A stretch of DNA of 64,000 nucleotides from the NCBI GenBank assembly GCA_026713925.1, contig JAPONM010000007.1, positions 1 through 64,000 of the forward strand. Reading direction: 5' to 3'. The position numbers were made by a program, and so were the translations under genes. This stretch comes from Gammaproteobacteria bacterium. Lineage in GTDB: Bacteria; Pseudomonadota; Gammaproteobacteria; UBA4575. The notes under the pieces are model-generated. The model searched no databases. It was not told the origin of the DNA and was given only the letters and a program-made list of their open reading frames with translations. Below, piece after piece: positions 8,385 through 18,311 of this stretch (the first letter of the stretch is position 1; each line of letters begins with the position of its first letter).

Positions 8385-9742
8385 GTGCGGGTCTCGATCA
8401 TTTTACAATCGGCATCATTGGGGTTTGCCTGCTCGTTGTCCTGGTCATGCTCGGTGTCCGTGTGTACGTCGCAGCAGCACTTACTGGCTTCCTTGGCCTG
8501 GTAGCACTCAAGGGGTGGGATGTGGGTGCGGCCATTGCGGGTACGATTCCGCATTCCAAGACGGTCACGTATCCGCTGTCCGTGCTGCCGCTGTTTATCC
8601 TGATCGGGTTTCTGGCTTTCCACGCCGGACTGACCTCGCGCCTGTTCGAGGCTGCACGCCGATGGGTGGGCTGGGTCCCGGGCGGCTTGGCGGTGGCAAC
8701 CGTGTTTGCCACGGCCGGCTTTGCTGCCGTCTCGGGCGCATCGACCGCGACGGCTGCGGTATTTTCCCGGGTGGCCATTCCGGACATGCTCAGGAACCGT
8801 TACGACCGGAACATGACTGCCGGTGTCATCGCGGCGGGGGGCACGCTGGCATCGCTGATCCCGCCGTCGGCAATCCTGGTCATCTATGCCATCCTCGTCG
8901 AGCAGTCCATCGGCAAGCTGCTCCTGGCCGGATTTCTGCCCGGACTGGTGTCCGCGCTCATCTATGCGGCACTGATCGTGATCATGTGCATGGTACGCCC
9001 GGAATACGGGAGTTCGATCGGCGGTTTCACCTGGCGCCAGAGGTTTTCGAGCCTTCCGGGCACGGTACCCGTGCTGCTGGTCATCGCGATCATTTTCGGT
9101 GCCCTGTACACCGGGTCGGCCACGCCGACCGAGGCCGGTGCGCTGGGTGCCATGATCGTGTTCGGGATCTACGTATTCAGGGCGTATCGGCAGAGATCCC
9201 TCAGGCAGATGGGCGGCAGGCTTCGCGAGGCACTGATGGAGACCGCCAGGCTTACGGTCATGATCTTCACCCTGATCTGGGGCGTTTTCCTGTTCGTGCG
9301 GTTCCTGGGCTATGCGGGCCTTCCGAACGCCTTTGCGGACTGGATCGTCACGCTGGACATGCCGCCGCTTGTGATCATCCTGTGCATCCTGTTGGCGTAT
9401 GTGGTGCTGGGCATGTTCATGGATGCGATCGGCATGCTGGTCCTCACGCTGCCGGTGGTCTATCCCGCGGTTATCGCCCTGGGCTATGACCCGATTTGGT
9501 TCGGGATCGTCGTCGTCAAGATGGCAGAGATCTGTCTGATTACGCCGCCGATCGGCCTGAACTGTTTTGTGGTCGCAGGCGTATCCAGGGAGTTGCAGGA
9601 TGACCGGGGCCGGTCCCTGGAGATCCCGCTTCAGGGCGTATTCCGGGGAGTGGGGCCGTTCTTCATTGCAGACGTGCTGACGGTGGTGGTGCTGGTAGCG
9701 GTCCCGGACATCGTGCTGTGGCTGCCGCGCACGATGGGGTAG
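8381..9742 (+). CDS. dctM: TRAP transporter large permease subunit (DctM family)
   Basis: A 453-residue membrane protein with about twelve hydrophobic segments. Family stretches include LPLFILIGFLAFHAGL, the glycine-rich GFAAVSGASTATAAVF, AAGGTLASLIPPS and ITPPIGLNCFVVAGV, the ion- and substrate-translocating parts of DctM. It starts with GTG inside the dctQ stop. Together with dctP and dctQ it forms a complete TRAP import system. It converges with the RND gene across a 126-bp gap in which no terminator hairpin with a T-run was seen. Confidence 0.93.
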   Translation: MSAGLDHFTIGIIGVCLLVVLVMLGVRVYVAAALTGFLGLVALKGWDVGAAIAGTIPHSKTVTYPLSVLPLFILIGFLAFHAGLTSRLFEAARRWVGWVPGGLAVATVFATAGFAAVSGASTATAAVFSRVAIPDMLRNRYDRNMTAGVIAAGGTLASLIPPSAILVIYAILVEQSIGKLLLAGFLPGLVSALIYAALIVIMCMVRPEYGSSIGGFTWRQRFSSLPGTVPVLLVIAIIFGALYTGSATPTEAGALGAMIVFGIYVFRAYRQRSLRQMGGRLREALMETARLTVMIFTLIWGVFLFVRFLGYAGLPNAFADWIVTLDMPPLVIILCILLAYVVLGMFMDAIGMLVLTLPVVYPAVIALGYDPIWFGIVVVKMAEICLITPPIGLNCFVVAGVSRELQDDRGRSLEIPLQGVFRGVGPFFIADVLTVVVLVAVPDIVLWLPRTMG

Positions 9743-9868
9743 ACAGGCAAATCGGTCAGGCGGGTTGGCGTGCAAAATGCTGCGACTGCCCGTGTCCGGA
9801 CATCCATGTGCGACGGTGCGCGCAACGCCGAAAGGTGAGCCGGGCTGGACCGGGCAAGCCGCCCGAGG

Positions 9869-12250
9869 TCAGGGCCGTTTCGACAACCTGGCACCCATGT
9901 GGGCGGGAACCGTGTAGAACAGCCACGCCAGTGCAGGGGCCAGCAGCACCGCACCGGCCATGTTGGCCAGGAACATGAATGCCAGCAGCAGGCCCATGTC
10001 GGCCTGGAACTTGAGGGCGGAAAAAATCCAGGTGATCACGCCGAGAGCCAGTGTCATCCCGGTAACCAGCACCGCGGTGCCGGTGACTGCCAGCGTTTCG
10101 CGAAATGCCACGACCAGCTCTGCACCGCCATCCAGCCGGCGCTTCATGTCGCTGAATATGTAGATGCCATAGTCAACGCCTATGCCGACCCCGAGTGCGG
10201 CGACCGGCAGGGTCGAAACCTTCAGGCCGATTTCAAGCAGTGTCATCAGGGCAAAGGCGAGGGTGGACACCAGTGCCAGCGGCAGCACCACACACAGCGT
10301 CGCGCGGATTGAGCGGAAGGCCAGCAGGCACAGTGCGATTACGGCCGCGTAGATCCAGATCAGCATTTCGAGCTCGGAGTCCCGGACAAGGTCGTTGGTT
10401 GCCGCCATCACACCGAGGTTTCCGGTCGCGAGCCGGAAACTCAGCGTATCGCTGTCATGGGTCTTGGCGTAGGCGGTGACCGCAGCGACGATCCGGTCGA
10501 TGGTTTCGGCACGGTGATCGGTGGTGAAAATCAGTACAGGCATCACGGAACAGTCTGCATTCAGGAGTCCCGAACCGGTCTCGACCGGGCCGGTCGATTG
10601 CACCAGCGATGCGGTCGTTCGCGGCAGGGTATGCCATTTCGGGTGTCCCTCGTTAAACCCGGCATTGATCTTTCGCGCGACCGCGGGCAGGGACAGCGTG
10701 GATTGAACCCCGTGGACCTGTGCCATGCGTGCCGCGAAATCATCGATCCGGTCGAGGACCGTGAAATCGACGCAGGCATCCGGGCGGGTCTCGACTATCA
10801 CCGTGAGCACGTCCACGCCCACGGCGAACAGCCGTGTAATGGCAGCACTGTCACGGTTGTACCGGGAGTCGGAGCGCAATTCGGGCACCCCTTCGTGGAC
10901 ATCGCCTACCGCATAGTTCTGTGCCCCCTGGATCCCGATACCGAAGGCTGCCAGCGCCAGCAGCAGCATGATTGCGGACGCCGGCCATGCTGCCAGGCGC
11001 GAAAGACGTCCACAAACCGGTGCGCTGGCCTGGATCGCCGCCTGCAGGCGCCGGCCATATCCGTCATCGTGGCGCGCATAGGACATCAGCACCGGCAGGA
11101 GCATGAGGTTGGTGAACAGGATGGCTGCCACGCCGATGCTCATGGTGGTAGCGAGGTCGCGGATAATCTGGACATCGATGATCTGCATGGTCAAAAAGCC
11201 TGCACAGTCGCTTGCCAGGGCCACGGCTCCCGGGATAGCGAGCCTGCGAAAGGCTACACGGGCCGCACCGGTCGAACCGGCTCCGCTGCGCACGGCAGTT
11301 CCTGCTGCCCCCGTGACCTGCACCCCGTGCGAGATGCCGATGGCCAGCACCAGGAACGGAACCAGGATCGACATCGGGTCGATGCCGAAGCCGAACAGTG
11401 ACAGAAAGCCCAGGGTCCAGACCACTGCCACGGTCGAGCACAGCATCAGCAGCCCCGTATACCACGCCGAGCGGGTGAAGAAATACACCGGAACCAGGGA
11501 CAAGGCGAAGGCGATGGCGAAGAACATCAGCGCGTTGCCGGCATGTTCGGCAACCTCGCCGACCATCTTGGCAAATCCGATGATGTGGATATCCACCTCA
11601 GGACTTGAATAGCGCGCACGCAGCTCTGTCTCCAGCAGACGGGCCGTTTCAATATAGTCGAGGCGTTCCCCGGTCCGGGGGTCGGTTTCAACCAGTTCAG
11701 CGGTCACGATCGCGGCCGAATGATCGTTGGCTACGAGCCTGCCGACGATTCCCGCCTTGAAGACATGGGTCCGAACCTGCCGTACATCCTGATCGGTGCC
11801 CTGGTAGTCGGGAGGCACCACGTTGCCGCCGGAGAATCCGCCCCGCACGACCTCGGTGAACCGCACATTGGGGGTGAACAGCGAACGCACGGAGGCCTTG
11901 TTGACGCCTGGCAGGAAAAACACGGCATCCGTCACGTCCCTCAGTGTTTCAAGGAACGATGCCGTATAGATGTCGCCAGAACGCGCGCGCACTGCAACCA
12001 GCAACCGGTTGGCACCGCCAAACTCGGCCTGGTGCTCGGTGAAGACCTGCATGAAGGGGTGGGTGCTGGGCAGATGTTTCTCGAAGCCGGCGTCAATCTC
12101 GAGCCGGGTGGCGGACAATGCCAGGCCGAGACTCACCAGCGCAAAAGCAATCAGCACCAGCGGCCGGTTTCCAAACAGCGCACCTTCAAGCCGGTCCACC
12201 CAGCGATTCCCTGGTTTTCCTCGGTCCACGGCTCCGTTAGCGTTTGTCAT
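9869..12250 (-). CDS. RND/MMPL-family transporter
   Basis: A 793-residue protein with one N-terminal membrane segment, a large periplasmic domain, a block of five to six segments, a second periplasmic domain and a second block, as in RND exporters of the MMPL/HpnN type. It carries GIGVDYGIYIFSDMKRR and AIGISHGVQVTGA, the two glycine-rich turn motifs after TM4 of each half. ATG 12250 lies 1 nt after the stop of the upstream gene, so I rejected an upstream in-frame start at 12325. It is the last gene of the DUF1302-DUF1329-YCF48-RND operon, which suggests a role in moving a hydrophobic compound or lipid across the envelope. Confidence 0.88.
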   Translation of the reverse strand: MTNANGAVDRGKPGNRWVDRLEGALFGNRPLVLIAFALVSLGLALSATRLEIDAGFEKHLPSTHPFMQVFTEHQAEFGGANRLLVAVRARSGDIYTASFLETLRDVTDAVFFLPGVNKASVRSLFTPNVRFTEVVRGGFSGGNVVPPDYQGTDQDVRQVRTHVFKAGIVGRLVANDHSAAIVTAELVETDPRTGERLDYIETARLLETELRARYSSPEVDIHIIGFAKMVGEVAEHAGNALMFFAIAFALSLVPVYFFTRSAWYTGLLMLCSTVAVVWTLGFLSLFGFGIDPMSILVPFLVLAIGISHGVQVTGAAGTAVRSGAGSTGAARVAFRRLAIPGAVALASDCAGFLTMQIIDVQIIRDLATTMSIGVAAILFTNLMLLPVLMSYARHDDGYGRRLQAAIQASAPVCGRLSRLAAWPASAIMLLLALAAFGIGIQGAQNYAVGDVHEGVPELRSDSRYNRDSAAITRLFAVGVDVLTVIVETRPDACVDFTVLDRIDDFAARMAQVHGVQSTLSLPAVARKINAGFNEGHPKWHTLPRTTASLVQSTGPVETGSGLLNADCSVMPVLIFTTDHRAETIDRIVAAVTAYAKTHDSDTLSFRLATGNLGVMAATNDLVRDSELEMLIWIYAAVIALCLLAFRSIRATLCVVLPLALVSTLAFALMTLLEIGLKVSTLPVAALGVGIGVDYGIYIFSDMKRRLDGGAELVVAFRETLAVTGTAVLVTGMTLALGVITWIFSALKFQADMGLLLAFMFLANMAGAVLLAPALAWLFYTVPAHMGARLSKRP

Positions 12251-12251
12251 G

Positions 12252-13202
12252 TTACTCGACAGGGCCGACGCTGGGCGGCAGGGCCAGCCGGTCGATGCCA
12301 CCCACGCCAAACAGCCAGATGGCATCCTGGTCTGTCACCCGAACGGTGGTAATGGCTTCGCGGCCTGTGCGCGCAATGCGATCGAACCTGCCCGGTTTCG
12401 CTTCGACAAGCACTACACCGTCGGCACCGACGATGACTGCACGCCCGTCAGGCAGAAACACGGCATCATAAAGGGATGTGGAGACACCGCTTTCCAGCCG
12501 CTCCCAGGTGTCACCTTGCTCACGGCTTTCAAGAATCGCGCCTTCGAGCCCAAACAGCAGGAGGCGTCCCCTCCCTGCCAGCATGCCGAAAAAAGTGCCG
12601 TCCCAGCCGGTATCGAGCCGGGTCCAGCGAAGCCCCCTGTCACGGGAGCGGAACACTGTCCCGAATTCACCGGCAATGAACAGCGTCCCGTCCGGGGCTT
12701 CGCGAATGGCGTACAAGTGCGACTCTTGCGGATCGATCAGGCGGTGCGACCAGCTGCGGCCATGGTCCTGCGTGGCGAGTGCCAGCCCGTAAGCACCGAC
12801 CGCTAGGCCTGTTCCGTCATCGGCGATCCAGATATCCAGCAGCGGCAAATCCAGTTCCGGGCGCACATGGCTGACCGTCCAGCCTGTTTCGGGGTCGGCA
12901 CTGGCAAGCACCAGGACATCGTGTCCGACTGCAATGTGGCGCCCGTGCGCTGTGCGGGTCACAGCCGTCAACATGCGACGCACCGGAACCGGGGCCTGTT
13001 TCCAGTCTCCGTCTGGCATGATCCGGGCAATCAGGCCACGTTCACCGACAACGATCATCCCGTCCGGGTCGGCAATGGCATCGGTGATCAGGGCGCAGCC
13101 GGGGCAGGTCAGGTCAGGTGCCGGCTCTTCCAGGGGCCCTGCTAGGCCGAGGGAAGGGATTGCAGGGGATACGATCAGGAGCAGCGCAAGCAGGTGTCGC
13201 AC
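12252..13202 (-). CDS. YCF48/BNR-repeat exported protein
   Basis: About 316 residues with a signal peptide (LLALLLIVSPAIPS core) and repeated beta-propeller blades of the type DxGxSW, for example ATQDHGRSWSHRL, SRDRGLRWTRL and SREQGDTWERL. The family resembles the photosystem II assembly factor YCF48, but in proteobacteria such proteins accompany RND transporters and DUF1329 proteins. GTG 13202 was chosen because it places the signal peptide at the N-terminus and avoids overlap with the upstream gene, whose stop is at 13225. A two-Cys pair (CPGC) follows the signal peptide. Confidence 0.82.
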   Translation of the reverse strand: MRHLLALLLIVSPAIPSLGLAGPLEEPAPDLTCPGCALITDAIADPDGMIVVGERGLIARIMPDGDWKQAPVPVRRMLTAVTRTAHGRHIAVGHDVLVLASADPETGWTVSHVRPELDLPLLDIWIADDGTGLAVGAYGLALATQDHGRSWSHRLIDPQESHLYAIREAPDGTLFIAGEFGTVFRSRDRGLRWTRLDTGWDGTFFGMLAGRGRLLLFGLEGAILESREQGDTWERLESGVSTSLYDAVFLPDGRAVIVGADGVVLVEAKPGRFDRIARTGREAITTVRVTDQDAIWLFGVGGIDRLALPPSVGPVE

Positions 13203-13224
13203 CGGTCGAGCGCTTGTGCGCCGC

Positions 13225-14598
13225 CTAGCGGCGGCCGTGAATACGCAATGCTTCCGGTGTGAACTTCTGGCGGTCCAGTGGCTCGTTGAAGCGTGGCAGA
13301 TCGTATTCGTTGTTGAGCCCCATGGCAAGGTAGCGCCCGTTCTGCAGGTCGTAGATCGTCAATGCCGTGGTCCAGGTGAGCGGCACCTCGTAGTAGTTGA
13401 TGGTGTGCGCTTCGCTCACCCGCCAGATTTCACCGCGTCCATCATAATGGTCGGCGATCGCGATCTGCCAGGAATCCTCGTCCAGATGGAAGGTACGCCG
13501 TGCGTAGATGTGCCGGGTTCCCTTTTTCACCTGCGCCTCGACGACCCAGACCCGGTGCAGTTCGTAGCGCGTCAGGTCCGGATTGATGTGACCGGGTTTC
13601 AGGATATCATCGAAACGGTTGCGGTCACTGTGCAGCCTGTAGCTGTTGTAGGGGATGTAGAGCTCCTTCTTGCCCTTGAGGGTCCACTCGTAACGGTCCG
13701 GGGCACCATTGAAGACATCGGACTGGTCGTTGGTGCGCTGACCGTCCGATGCGGTCCCGGGATTGTCATAGGCGATATTCGGTGCACGGCGGACCCTGCG
13801 CTGACCGGGACTGTAGGCCCACGCCTTGCGCGGCTCGACCATCTGGTTGAGCGTCTCATGTACAAGCAGCAACTGCCCGGCAAGCCTGGGTGGAGACATC
13901 ACTTCCTGCCGGAAATAGGCGAGCTTGTTGTCGATGGTCGAGGTCGTGGCCCCCGGCTGATGATACGCCCAGAGGATTTCCTCCTTGAGGCGCACAATCA
14001 CGTAGGCCCCGTTGGCGGTGAGCACGGCCTGCCCGCTGTTCGAGGCCAGGGTCTTGCCCCGGTAGCGCAGGAGGTGGTTCCAGACCGCCTCGAGGCCGTT
14101 GTTCGGTATCGGGAACGGGATGCCTTCGGCGGCGTCCAGCACCCCGTTGCCATGTTCGGTCAGCCGTGCAGTCGTTGCATTGGCGAAGGTGTGGTCATAG
14201 ATTCGCTGTGGTAGGGACGCAGTGCGCCGCGTGCGGTAGACCGGCATCCGGAAGGTCTCCGGGTAGCGCCGGAAGAGTGCCACCTGGCCGGGGGACAGGT
14301 TGGCTTCGTATTCCTGGTAATTGTCGGCGGTGATGGTGAACAGCGGTTGGTCTTCCGGGAATGGGTCGGGATGGAACATCCCCCGCTGGTATCCGGCAGG
14401 CGGCTTGCGGATCCCACCCTCCCAGGACGGGATGGTGCCTGCCTCGTTTCCGGCCTGCGTGGCACCCACTGGAGTCAGGCTGTCGCCCAGCTTAGCCGCC
14501 TCCTCGGCCGTCACCCCTGCTATCACCGGCGTGACAGCCAGGGCCCATGTAACGAGCGCTGCCGCCAGCATGCCCTGTTGTAGTTTCATGTTCCGCAT
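13225..14598 (-). CDS. DUF1329 domain protein, periplasmic
   Basis: The 457-residue exported protein has a signal peptide ending near VIAGV and then the DUF1329 domain, recognisable by LTPVGATQAGNEAGTIPSW near the mature start and by TRYELHRVWVVEAQ and ARRTFHLDEDSW near the C-terminus. Members are predicted to have a LolB-like lipid-binding fold and are always close to DUF1302 outer-membrane proteins. The substrate is unknown. It is 23 nt downstream of the DUF1302 gene and upstream of the YCF48 gene. Confidence 0.92.
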   Translation of the reverse strand: MRNMKLQQGMLAAALVTWALAVTPVIAGVTAEEAAKLGDSLTPVGATQAGNEAGTIPSWEGGIRKPPAGYQRGMFHPDPFPEDQPLFTITADNYQEYEANLSPGQVALFRRYPETFRMPVYRTRRTASLPQRIYDHTFANATTARLTEHGNGVLDAAEGIPFPIPNNGLEAVWNHLLRYRGKTLASNSGQAVLTANGAYVIVRLKEEILWAYHQPGATTSTIDNKLAYFRQEVMSPPRLAGQLLLVHETLNQMVEPRKAWAYSPGQRRVRRAPNIAYDNPGTASDGQRTNDQSDVFNGAPDRYEWTLKGKKELYIPYNSYRLHSDRNRFDDILKPGHINPDLTRYELHRVWVVEAQVKKGTRHIYARRTFHLDEDSWQIAIADHYDGRGEIWRVSEAHTINYYEVPLTWTTALTIYDLQNGRYLAMGLNNEYDLPRFNEPLDRQKFTPEALRIHGRR

Positions 14599-14621
14599 TG
14601 CATCCGCTCTCCGCTTGAAGG

Positions 14622-16535
14622 TCAGAAGGAATAGTTGGCCGTGATGGCCAGGAAGTCACGGTCGCTCAGGAGGTTGGCCTGCCCGCCGCTGAACGAGTTG
14701 GTGTAGGACAGGCGGGCCTGCCACGAATTCAGGTAATTGGCATTGAGTGACAGCGTGACCGTCTTGCGGTCCTCCACGTAGTTGCCAATTGGTGTCGGGG
14801 CCGTACCATTGACGTCATGTGAGAAGGCAACCTGTGGCGACAGGCTCACGGGACCGATGGCATTGTTGTAGGTCGCTTTTATCAAGGCCCGGTAGCCCCA
14901 CGAGAAGGCATCTGCAAACCCTCCTTCCTGGGTGGCCGGCTGGATCCCGGCGGCTGTAAAGACCGGGTTGGCGCTGGTCCATGTACCCGGTGCCTCGTAG
15001 CGGAGCACGGAGCGTTTTTCCATGCCCTGGACTCGAGTAAAACCGGCCTCGGCCAGAAACACGGTCTGGCTGGATTTGAGCAAGGGTGTGGGACCCAGTA
15101 CCTTTGTGATTGCAAGCGATCCCTGCAGCACATTCTTGCGCCGGTACCCTGCGAGTTCCTCTCCCGGGTTCAGCGGACCTGTCTGGCTCGTGCTCAACAA
15201 TGCCCCGGCACGCATGACCTGTGTCAGGGCCCCTGCCGTTTGTGGCGGAGCGCCTGGAGGGACCTGCACCAGCCGCAACGGCGACAGGGAGGAGTAGAAC
15301 AGCTCGGTACTATCTATCTGCAGCGGCTGGTCGCGGCGATAGGAGACCTCTCCCTGCAGGGCGAACCCGCTTGTGCCGATTTCGGTGTTGAAGCTCGCAC
15401 CCAAAAGGTCAATGTCCTCGGGGAATTCCCGGAAATAGCGTACGGAGCCCGCGTAGCCTTGTGCGGTGAATAGCGCGTTTAACATGCCCGCGCGGACTGA
15501 AACCAGCGGCAGGCGGCTGTGAATACGCGCGAAATAGAATCCCAGTTCGGCATCGTTGAGCATTGGCGCAAAATAGCGCATGGCCACACCAAACTGGCCA
15601 TCATCATCGGCGTCCCGGTCGCTCGCTCGCGGCACACGGGAGCACAGCAGGGGACATGCAGGGTCCGCGGCCCCATCATTGTCGTTACCTCTGCCCGGCA
15701 CGCCGAATCCGAAATGCACAGTGTCTGCGCCTGGGCTTGCAGTGTCGCTGGTCGAGAAAAATGTGCCCGCCGGTTCGAGTTCGGTGTGGATCCAGCGAAG
15801 CTGGTAGAAACTTTCCAGGGACAGGTTGTCCGTGACGCCGAGCCTGATATTGGCCGCCGTGACCGGTTCCAGCACATCGCGCACTTCCGCACCTGCGACC
15901 CGGACCTTGGAACTGTCGACCGGGTTGATCGAGTTGAGGCCATTGCGAATGAATATGCTTTCTCCCCAGTTGATTACCTGATCGCCAAGACGCACCGAAA
16001 GCGGGGCTCCGCCCAGGTCGAAATCGCCGGTGACATAGGCGTCGAGCAGGTTGATGTCGTACCCGGCATGCTTTTTGGCGCTTTTGGACAGGGGTATGCG
16101 TTCGGTGCTGTCGTCCGCAATGGCGGAATCGTAAAAATAGGATGTGCGCAGGAACAGCCCGAGGTTTTGGCGGTTGAGTTCAAGCTCGTGCGTGACCTTC
16201 ACGTTCGCGGAGATGAGATCGCCCGGGTCATAGTTGAGATTGCCGTCATCTTCGTTGATCGACCACGCAGAGCCTCCGTTGGAGGCGGCAACCAGCTTGC
16301 TTTTCCGCCCCTGAGTGCGTTTCGCCGCACCGATCGAGACTGTGGTGTCAAAATAGCCCGTGATGCCGCTCTCGCCGGAGGATAGTTCCAATGCCGCGGA
16401 CTGGTGGGGCTGTACACTGAACAGTACAAGCAATGCTGCCATGGCTGTGTAGATGCCGTAGTGCTTTTCGGGCCTGGAACCGGACCAGCGGGAAACCTGT
16501 CGGCAATGTTTTTTCTGCATATCGCTTTTAACCAT
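14622..16535 (-). CDS. DUF1302 family outer membrane protein
   Basis: A 637-residue protein with an N-terminal signal segment (ALLVLFSVQPHQSAALE) and a long beta-rich body ending in an aromatic residue (ITANYSF), typical of an outer membrane barrel. LGDQVINWGESIFIRNGLNSINPVD is split across the region near residue 200 and marks the DUF1302 family, thought to act as channels or receptors for hydrophobic compounds. It heads the four-gene minus-strand operon. The start at ATG 16535 gives a rather long region before the hydrophobic core; the internal ATG six codons later is equally possible. Confidence 0.9.
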   Translation of the reverse strand: MVKSDMQKKHCRQVSRWSGSRPEKHYGIYTAMAALLVLFSVQPHQSAALELSSGESGITGYFDTTVSIGAAKRTQGRKSKLVAASNGGSAWSINEDDGNLNYDPGDLISANVKVTHELELNRQNLGLFLRTSYFYDSAIADDSTERIPLSKSAKKHAGYDINLLDAYVTGDFDLGGAPLSVRLGDQVINWGESIFIRNGLNSINPVDSSKVRVAGAEVRDVLEPVTAANIRLGVTDNLSLESFYQLRWIHTELEPAGTFFSTSDTASPGADTVHFGFGVPGRGNDNDGAADPACPLLCSRVPRASDRDADDDGQFGVAMRYFAPMLNDAELGFYFARIHSRLPLVSVRAGMLNALFTAQGYAGSVRYFREFPEDIDLLGASFNTEIGTSGFALQGEVSYRRDQPLQIDSTELFYSSLSPLRLVQVPPGAPPQTAGALTQVMRAGALLSTSQTGPLNPGEELAGYRRKNVLQGSLAITKVLGPTPLLKSSQTVFLAEAGFTRVQGMEKRSVLRYEAPGTWTSANPVFTAAGIQPATQEGGFADAFSWGYRALIKATYNNAIGPVSLSPQVAFSHDVNGTAPTPIGNYVEDRKTVTLSLNANYLNSWQARLSYTNSFSGGQANLLSDRDFLAITANYSF

Positions 16536-16825
16536 CAGCTAAAACTCCGGCCAAGTGTTAAGAAACAGGACATGGCCTCGCATATGTCCACCGTGAAATG
16601 TTTGCAGGATTTTGCTTGATTCTATCCTGAAAACGCAGACCTGTTCCACCCGATCTTCAAGATGGAGCAGCGACAATGTACCTTTTGGCTGGATTTATGC
16701 AGTGACACTATGAAAAAGCATCCTGAAGTTTCCACGCAGGTGGGGACGGTCACCGAATACCCGGCAGCACAGGCTATGGTACGCTTGCCCCGTAATCCGG
16801 AACATGCAAGCCCGGACAAACCCCG

Positions 16826-17626
16826 ATGAACACCATACGACTCGTAAGCTGGAACATAGCCAAGCGCAAGAAACCGATACGAATACTCGAGGAATCCGAC
16901 TACGATGTCGCGCTGATCCAGGAGTATCCATTCCCCGAGGAAAGGTGGGAAAAGGAATTCTATGACCGCGGTGCGAAGGTGATGCGGTTATCGGACAACG
17001 TCGAAGTTTGTGAGGTGCGAAGCATTCCTCAGGGAAGGAAGGCGGAGTGGGACGAGCTCACGGTAAGTGCGCCCGGAATCATCGCGGCTGCCCACATCAT
17101 CCCGAAAAGCCTGGAGCCCTTTATCGCAGTCTCTGTGTATGCGCGCTGGGAACGGCCGCACCTGCGCACGAAAACCAGTTGGTCGGTTGGTTACCCCGAT
17201 GCGATGGCCCATCGGGCCATATCGGACCTGAGCACGTTCATCGGGAGCACGAATCCGGCCACGCATCGAATCCTGGTCGCAGGCGATTTCAATCTCATCC
17301 ACGGCGCAACGAAAAACAATCCTCTCGCACTTCCCGCACGGGATCAAAGCGTGTTCACACGACTCGAAGCGCTGGGCCTTGAATTTGTCGGGCCGCAACA
17401 TCCGAACGGCAGGCAGGCACAGCCGCAGCCGTACGGCCTGCCAGCCGATACGAAAAATGTTCCGACGTACTACTCGAGCAGACAGAAACCGGAGACGGCG
17501 GCGAACCAGCTCGACTACGTGTTTGCCTCAAGGGGGTTCCATGAGCAGGTGAAGGTATGGGCTCTAAATGAACCCGATGACTGGGGGCCAAGCGATCATT
17601 GCCGGATTCATATTGAATTAGCGTGA
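16826..17626 (+). CDS. endonuclease/exonuclease/phosphatase family protein
   Basis: The 266-residue protein has the fold's signature order: LVSWNIAKR near the N-terminus (the N of WN binds metal), ALIQEYP with the catalytic Glu, VAGDFNLIHG in the middle (Asp/Asn pair) and GPSDHCRIHIEL at the end (Asp-His pair). These are metal-dependent phosphodiesterases or phosphatases. No signal peptide is seen, so it is presumably cytoplasmic. It stands alone on the plus strand between two minus-strand units; the substrate cannot be predicted. Confidence 0.85.
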   Translation: MNTIRLVSWNIAKRKKPIRILEESDYDVALIQEYPFPEERWEKEFYDRGAKVMRLSDNVEVCEVRSIPQGRKAEWDELTVSAPGIIAAAHIIPKSLEPFIAVSVYARWERPHLRTKTSWSVGYPDAMAHRAISDLSTFIGSTNPATHRILVAGDFNLIHGATKNNPLALPARDQSVFTRLEALGLEFVGPQHPNGRQAQPQPYGLPADTKNVPTYYSSRQKPETAANQLDYVFASRGFHEQVKVWALNEPDDWGPSDHCRIHIELA

Positions 17627-17717
17627 AGCTTCAACGGTGTCAGTGAAGACCGGGCATGACGCCATCTGGGCATAAGCGAAGCATGCTGTTGCGATCGTTT
17701 ACCTGACCGCTTGTGCT

Positions 17718-18311
17718 TTATCGCTGCAGTCCAACAAACTCCAGGAGCGGCCTGAATTCACCCCGGTCAGCACTTTTCAAGGCATTGAGGTAGGCGTCGC
17801 GACCTGCAGGATCGGCCTGCAGGTCGAAGCCGCCCACCCATTCGACGGGTGGATGATGAAAATTGTGCTCAAGATAGGTATCCGCTGCTATGCGTGCATG
17901 CCGGCCGTTGCCATTCGGGAACAGGTGGATCACGACCATCCGGTGATGGAATCGCGCCGCTGCCTCCAGCGGCACATAGACCTTGTTTTCTGCCCAGCAA
18001 CGGGCATCGTCCAGGAGGTTGTGGAGTTGGGCTGCAATGTGAGATGGGTCCATCCCGATGTTTGTTTCATGCTGGCGGAAGGTTCCGGCCCATTCCCACA
18101 CATCGCCGAACAGCCGTTCGTGGAGTGTGCGGATAAACCGAGCGCTCAGGGCATCGCAACTGCGCTGCCGGCCGAGCCAGAGCAGCCCCTGTTGAATATT
18201 GGCCTGCTCCAGTTCGTTCAGCTCACCGCGAGTCGTGATGTGTCGGTATTTCAGGCCAACCATATCGTCCGGATCAAGCAGCGTTGCCCCTTCCGGTTCG
18301 TCGAACATCAT
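17718..18311 (-). CDS. mobile mystery protein B (Fic/Doc domain)
   Basis: A 197-residue Fic-fold protein with the motif HLFPNGNGRHAR at about residues 128-139, retaining His, the GNGR anion hole and the last Arg, so AMP transfer chemistry is possible. The acidic residue before GN is Asn. The family (TIGR02613) always travels with mobile mystery protein A, an HTH protein, and the start here overlaps the end of that gene by 4 nt (ATGA). The pair behaves like a toxin-antitoxin or regulator-effector cassette; the target is unknown. Confidence 0.92.
   Translation of the reverse strand: MMFDEPEGATLLDPDDMVGLKYRHITTRGELNELEQANIQQGLLWLGRQRSCDALSARFIRTLHERLFGDVWEWAGTFRQHETNIGMDPSHIAAQLHNLLDDARCWAENKVYVPLEAAARFHHRMVVIHLFPNGNGRHARIAADTYLEHNFHHPPVEWVGGFDLQADPAGRDAYLNALKSADRGEFRPLLEFVGLQR

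Noticed and set aside
8122-9489. 455-residue plus-strand open frame
   Set aside because: Shifted frame over the dctM gene; Cys/Arg/Gly-rich translation typical of an out-of-frame shadow in GC-rich DNA.
8105-9775. 556-residue minus-strand open frame
   Set aside because: It is antisense to the dctQ/dctM genes, has a skewed composition (many H, D, R, Q) and no family resemblance.
12934-14214. 426-residue plus-strand open frame
   Set aside because: Antisense to the YCF48 and DUF1329 genes; those have clear family signatures and signal peptides.
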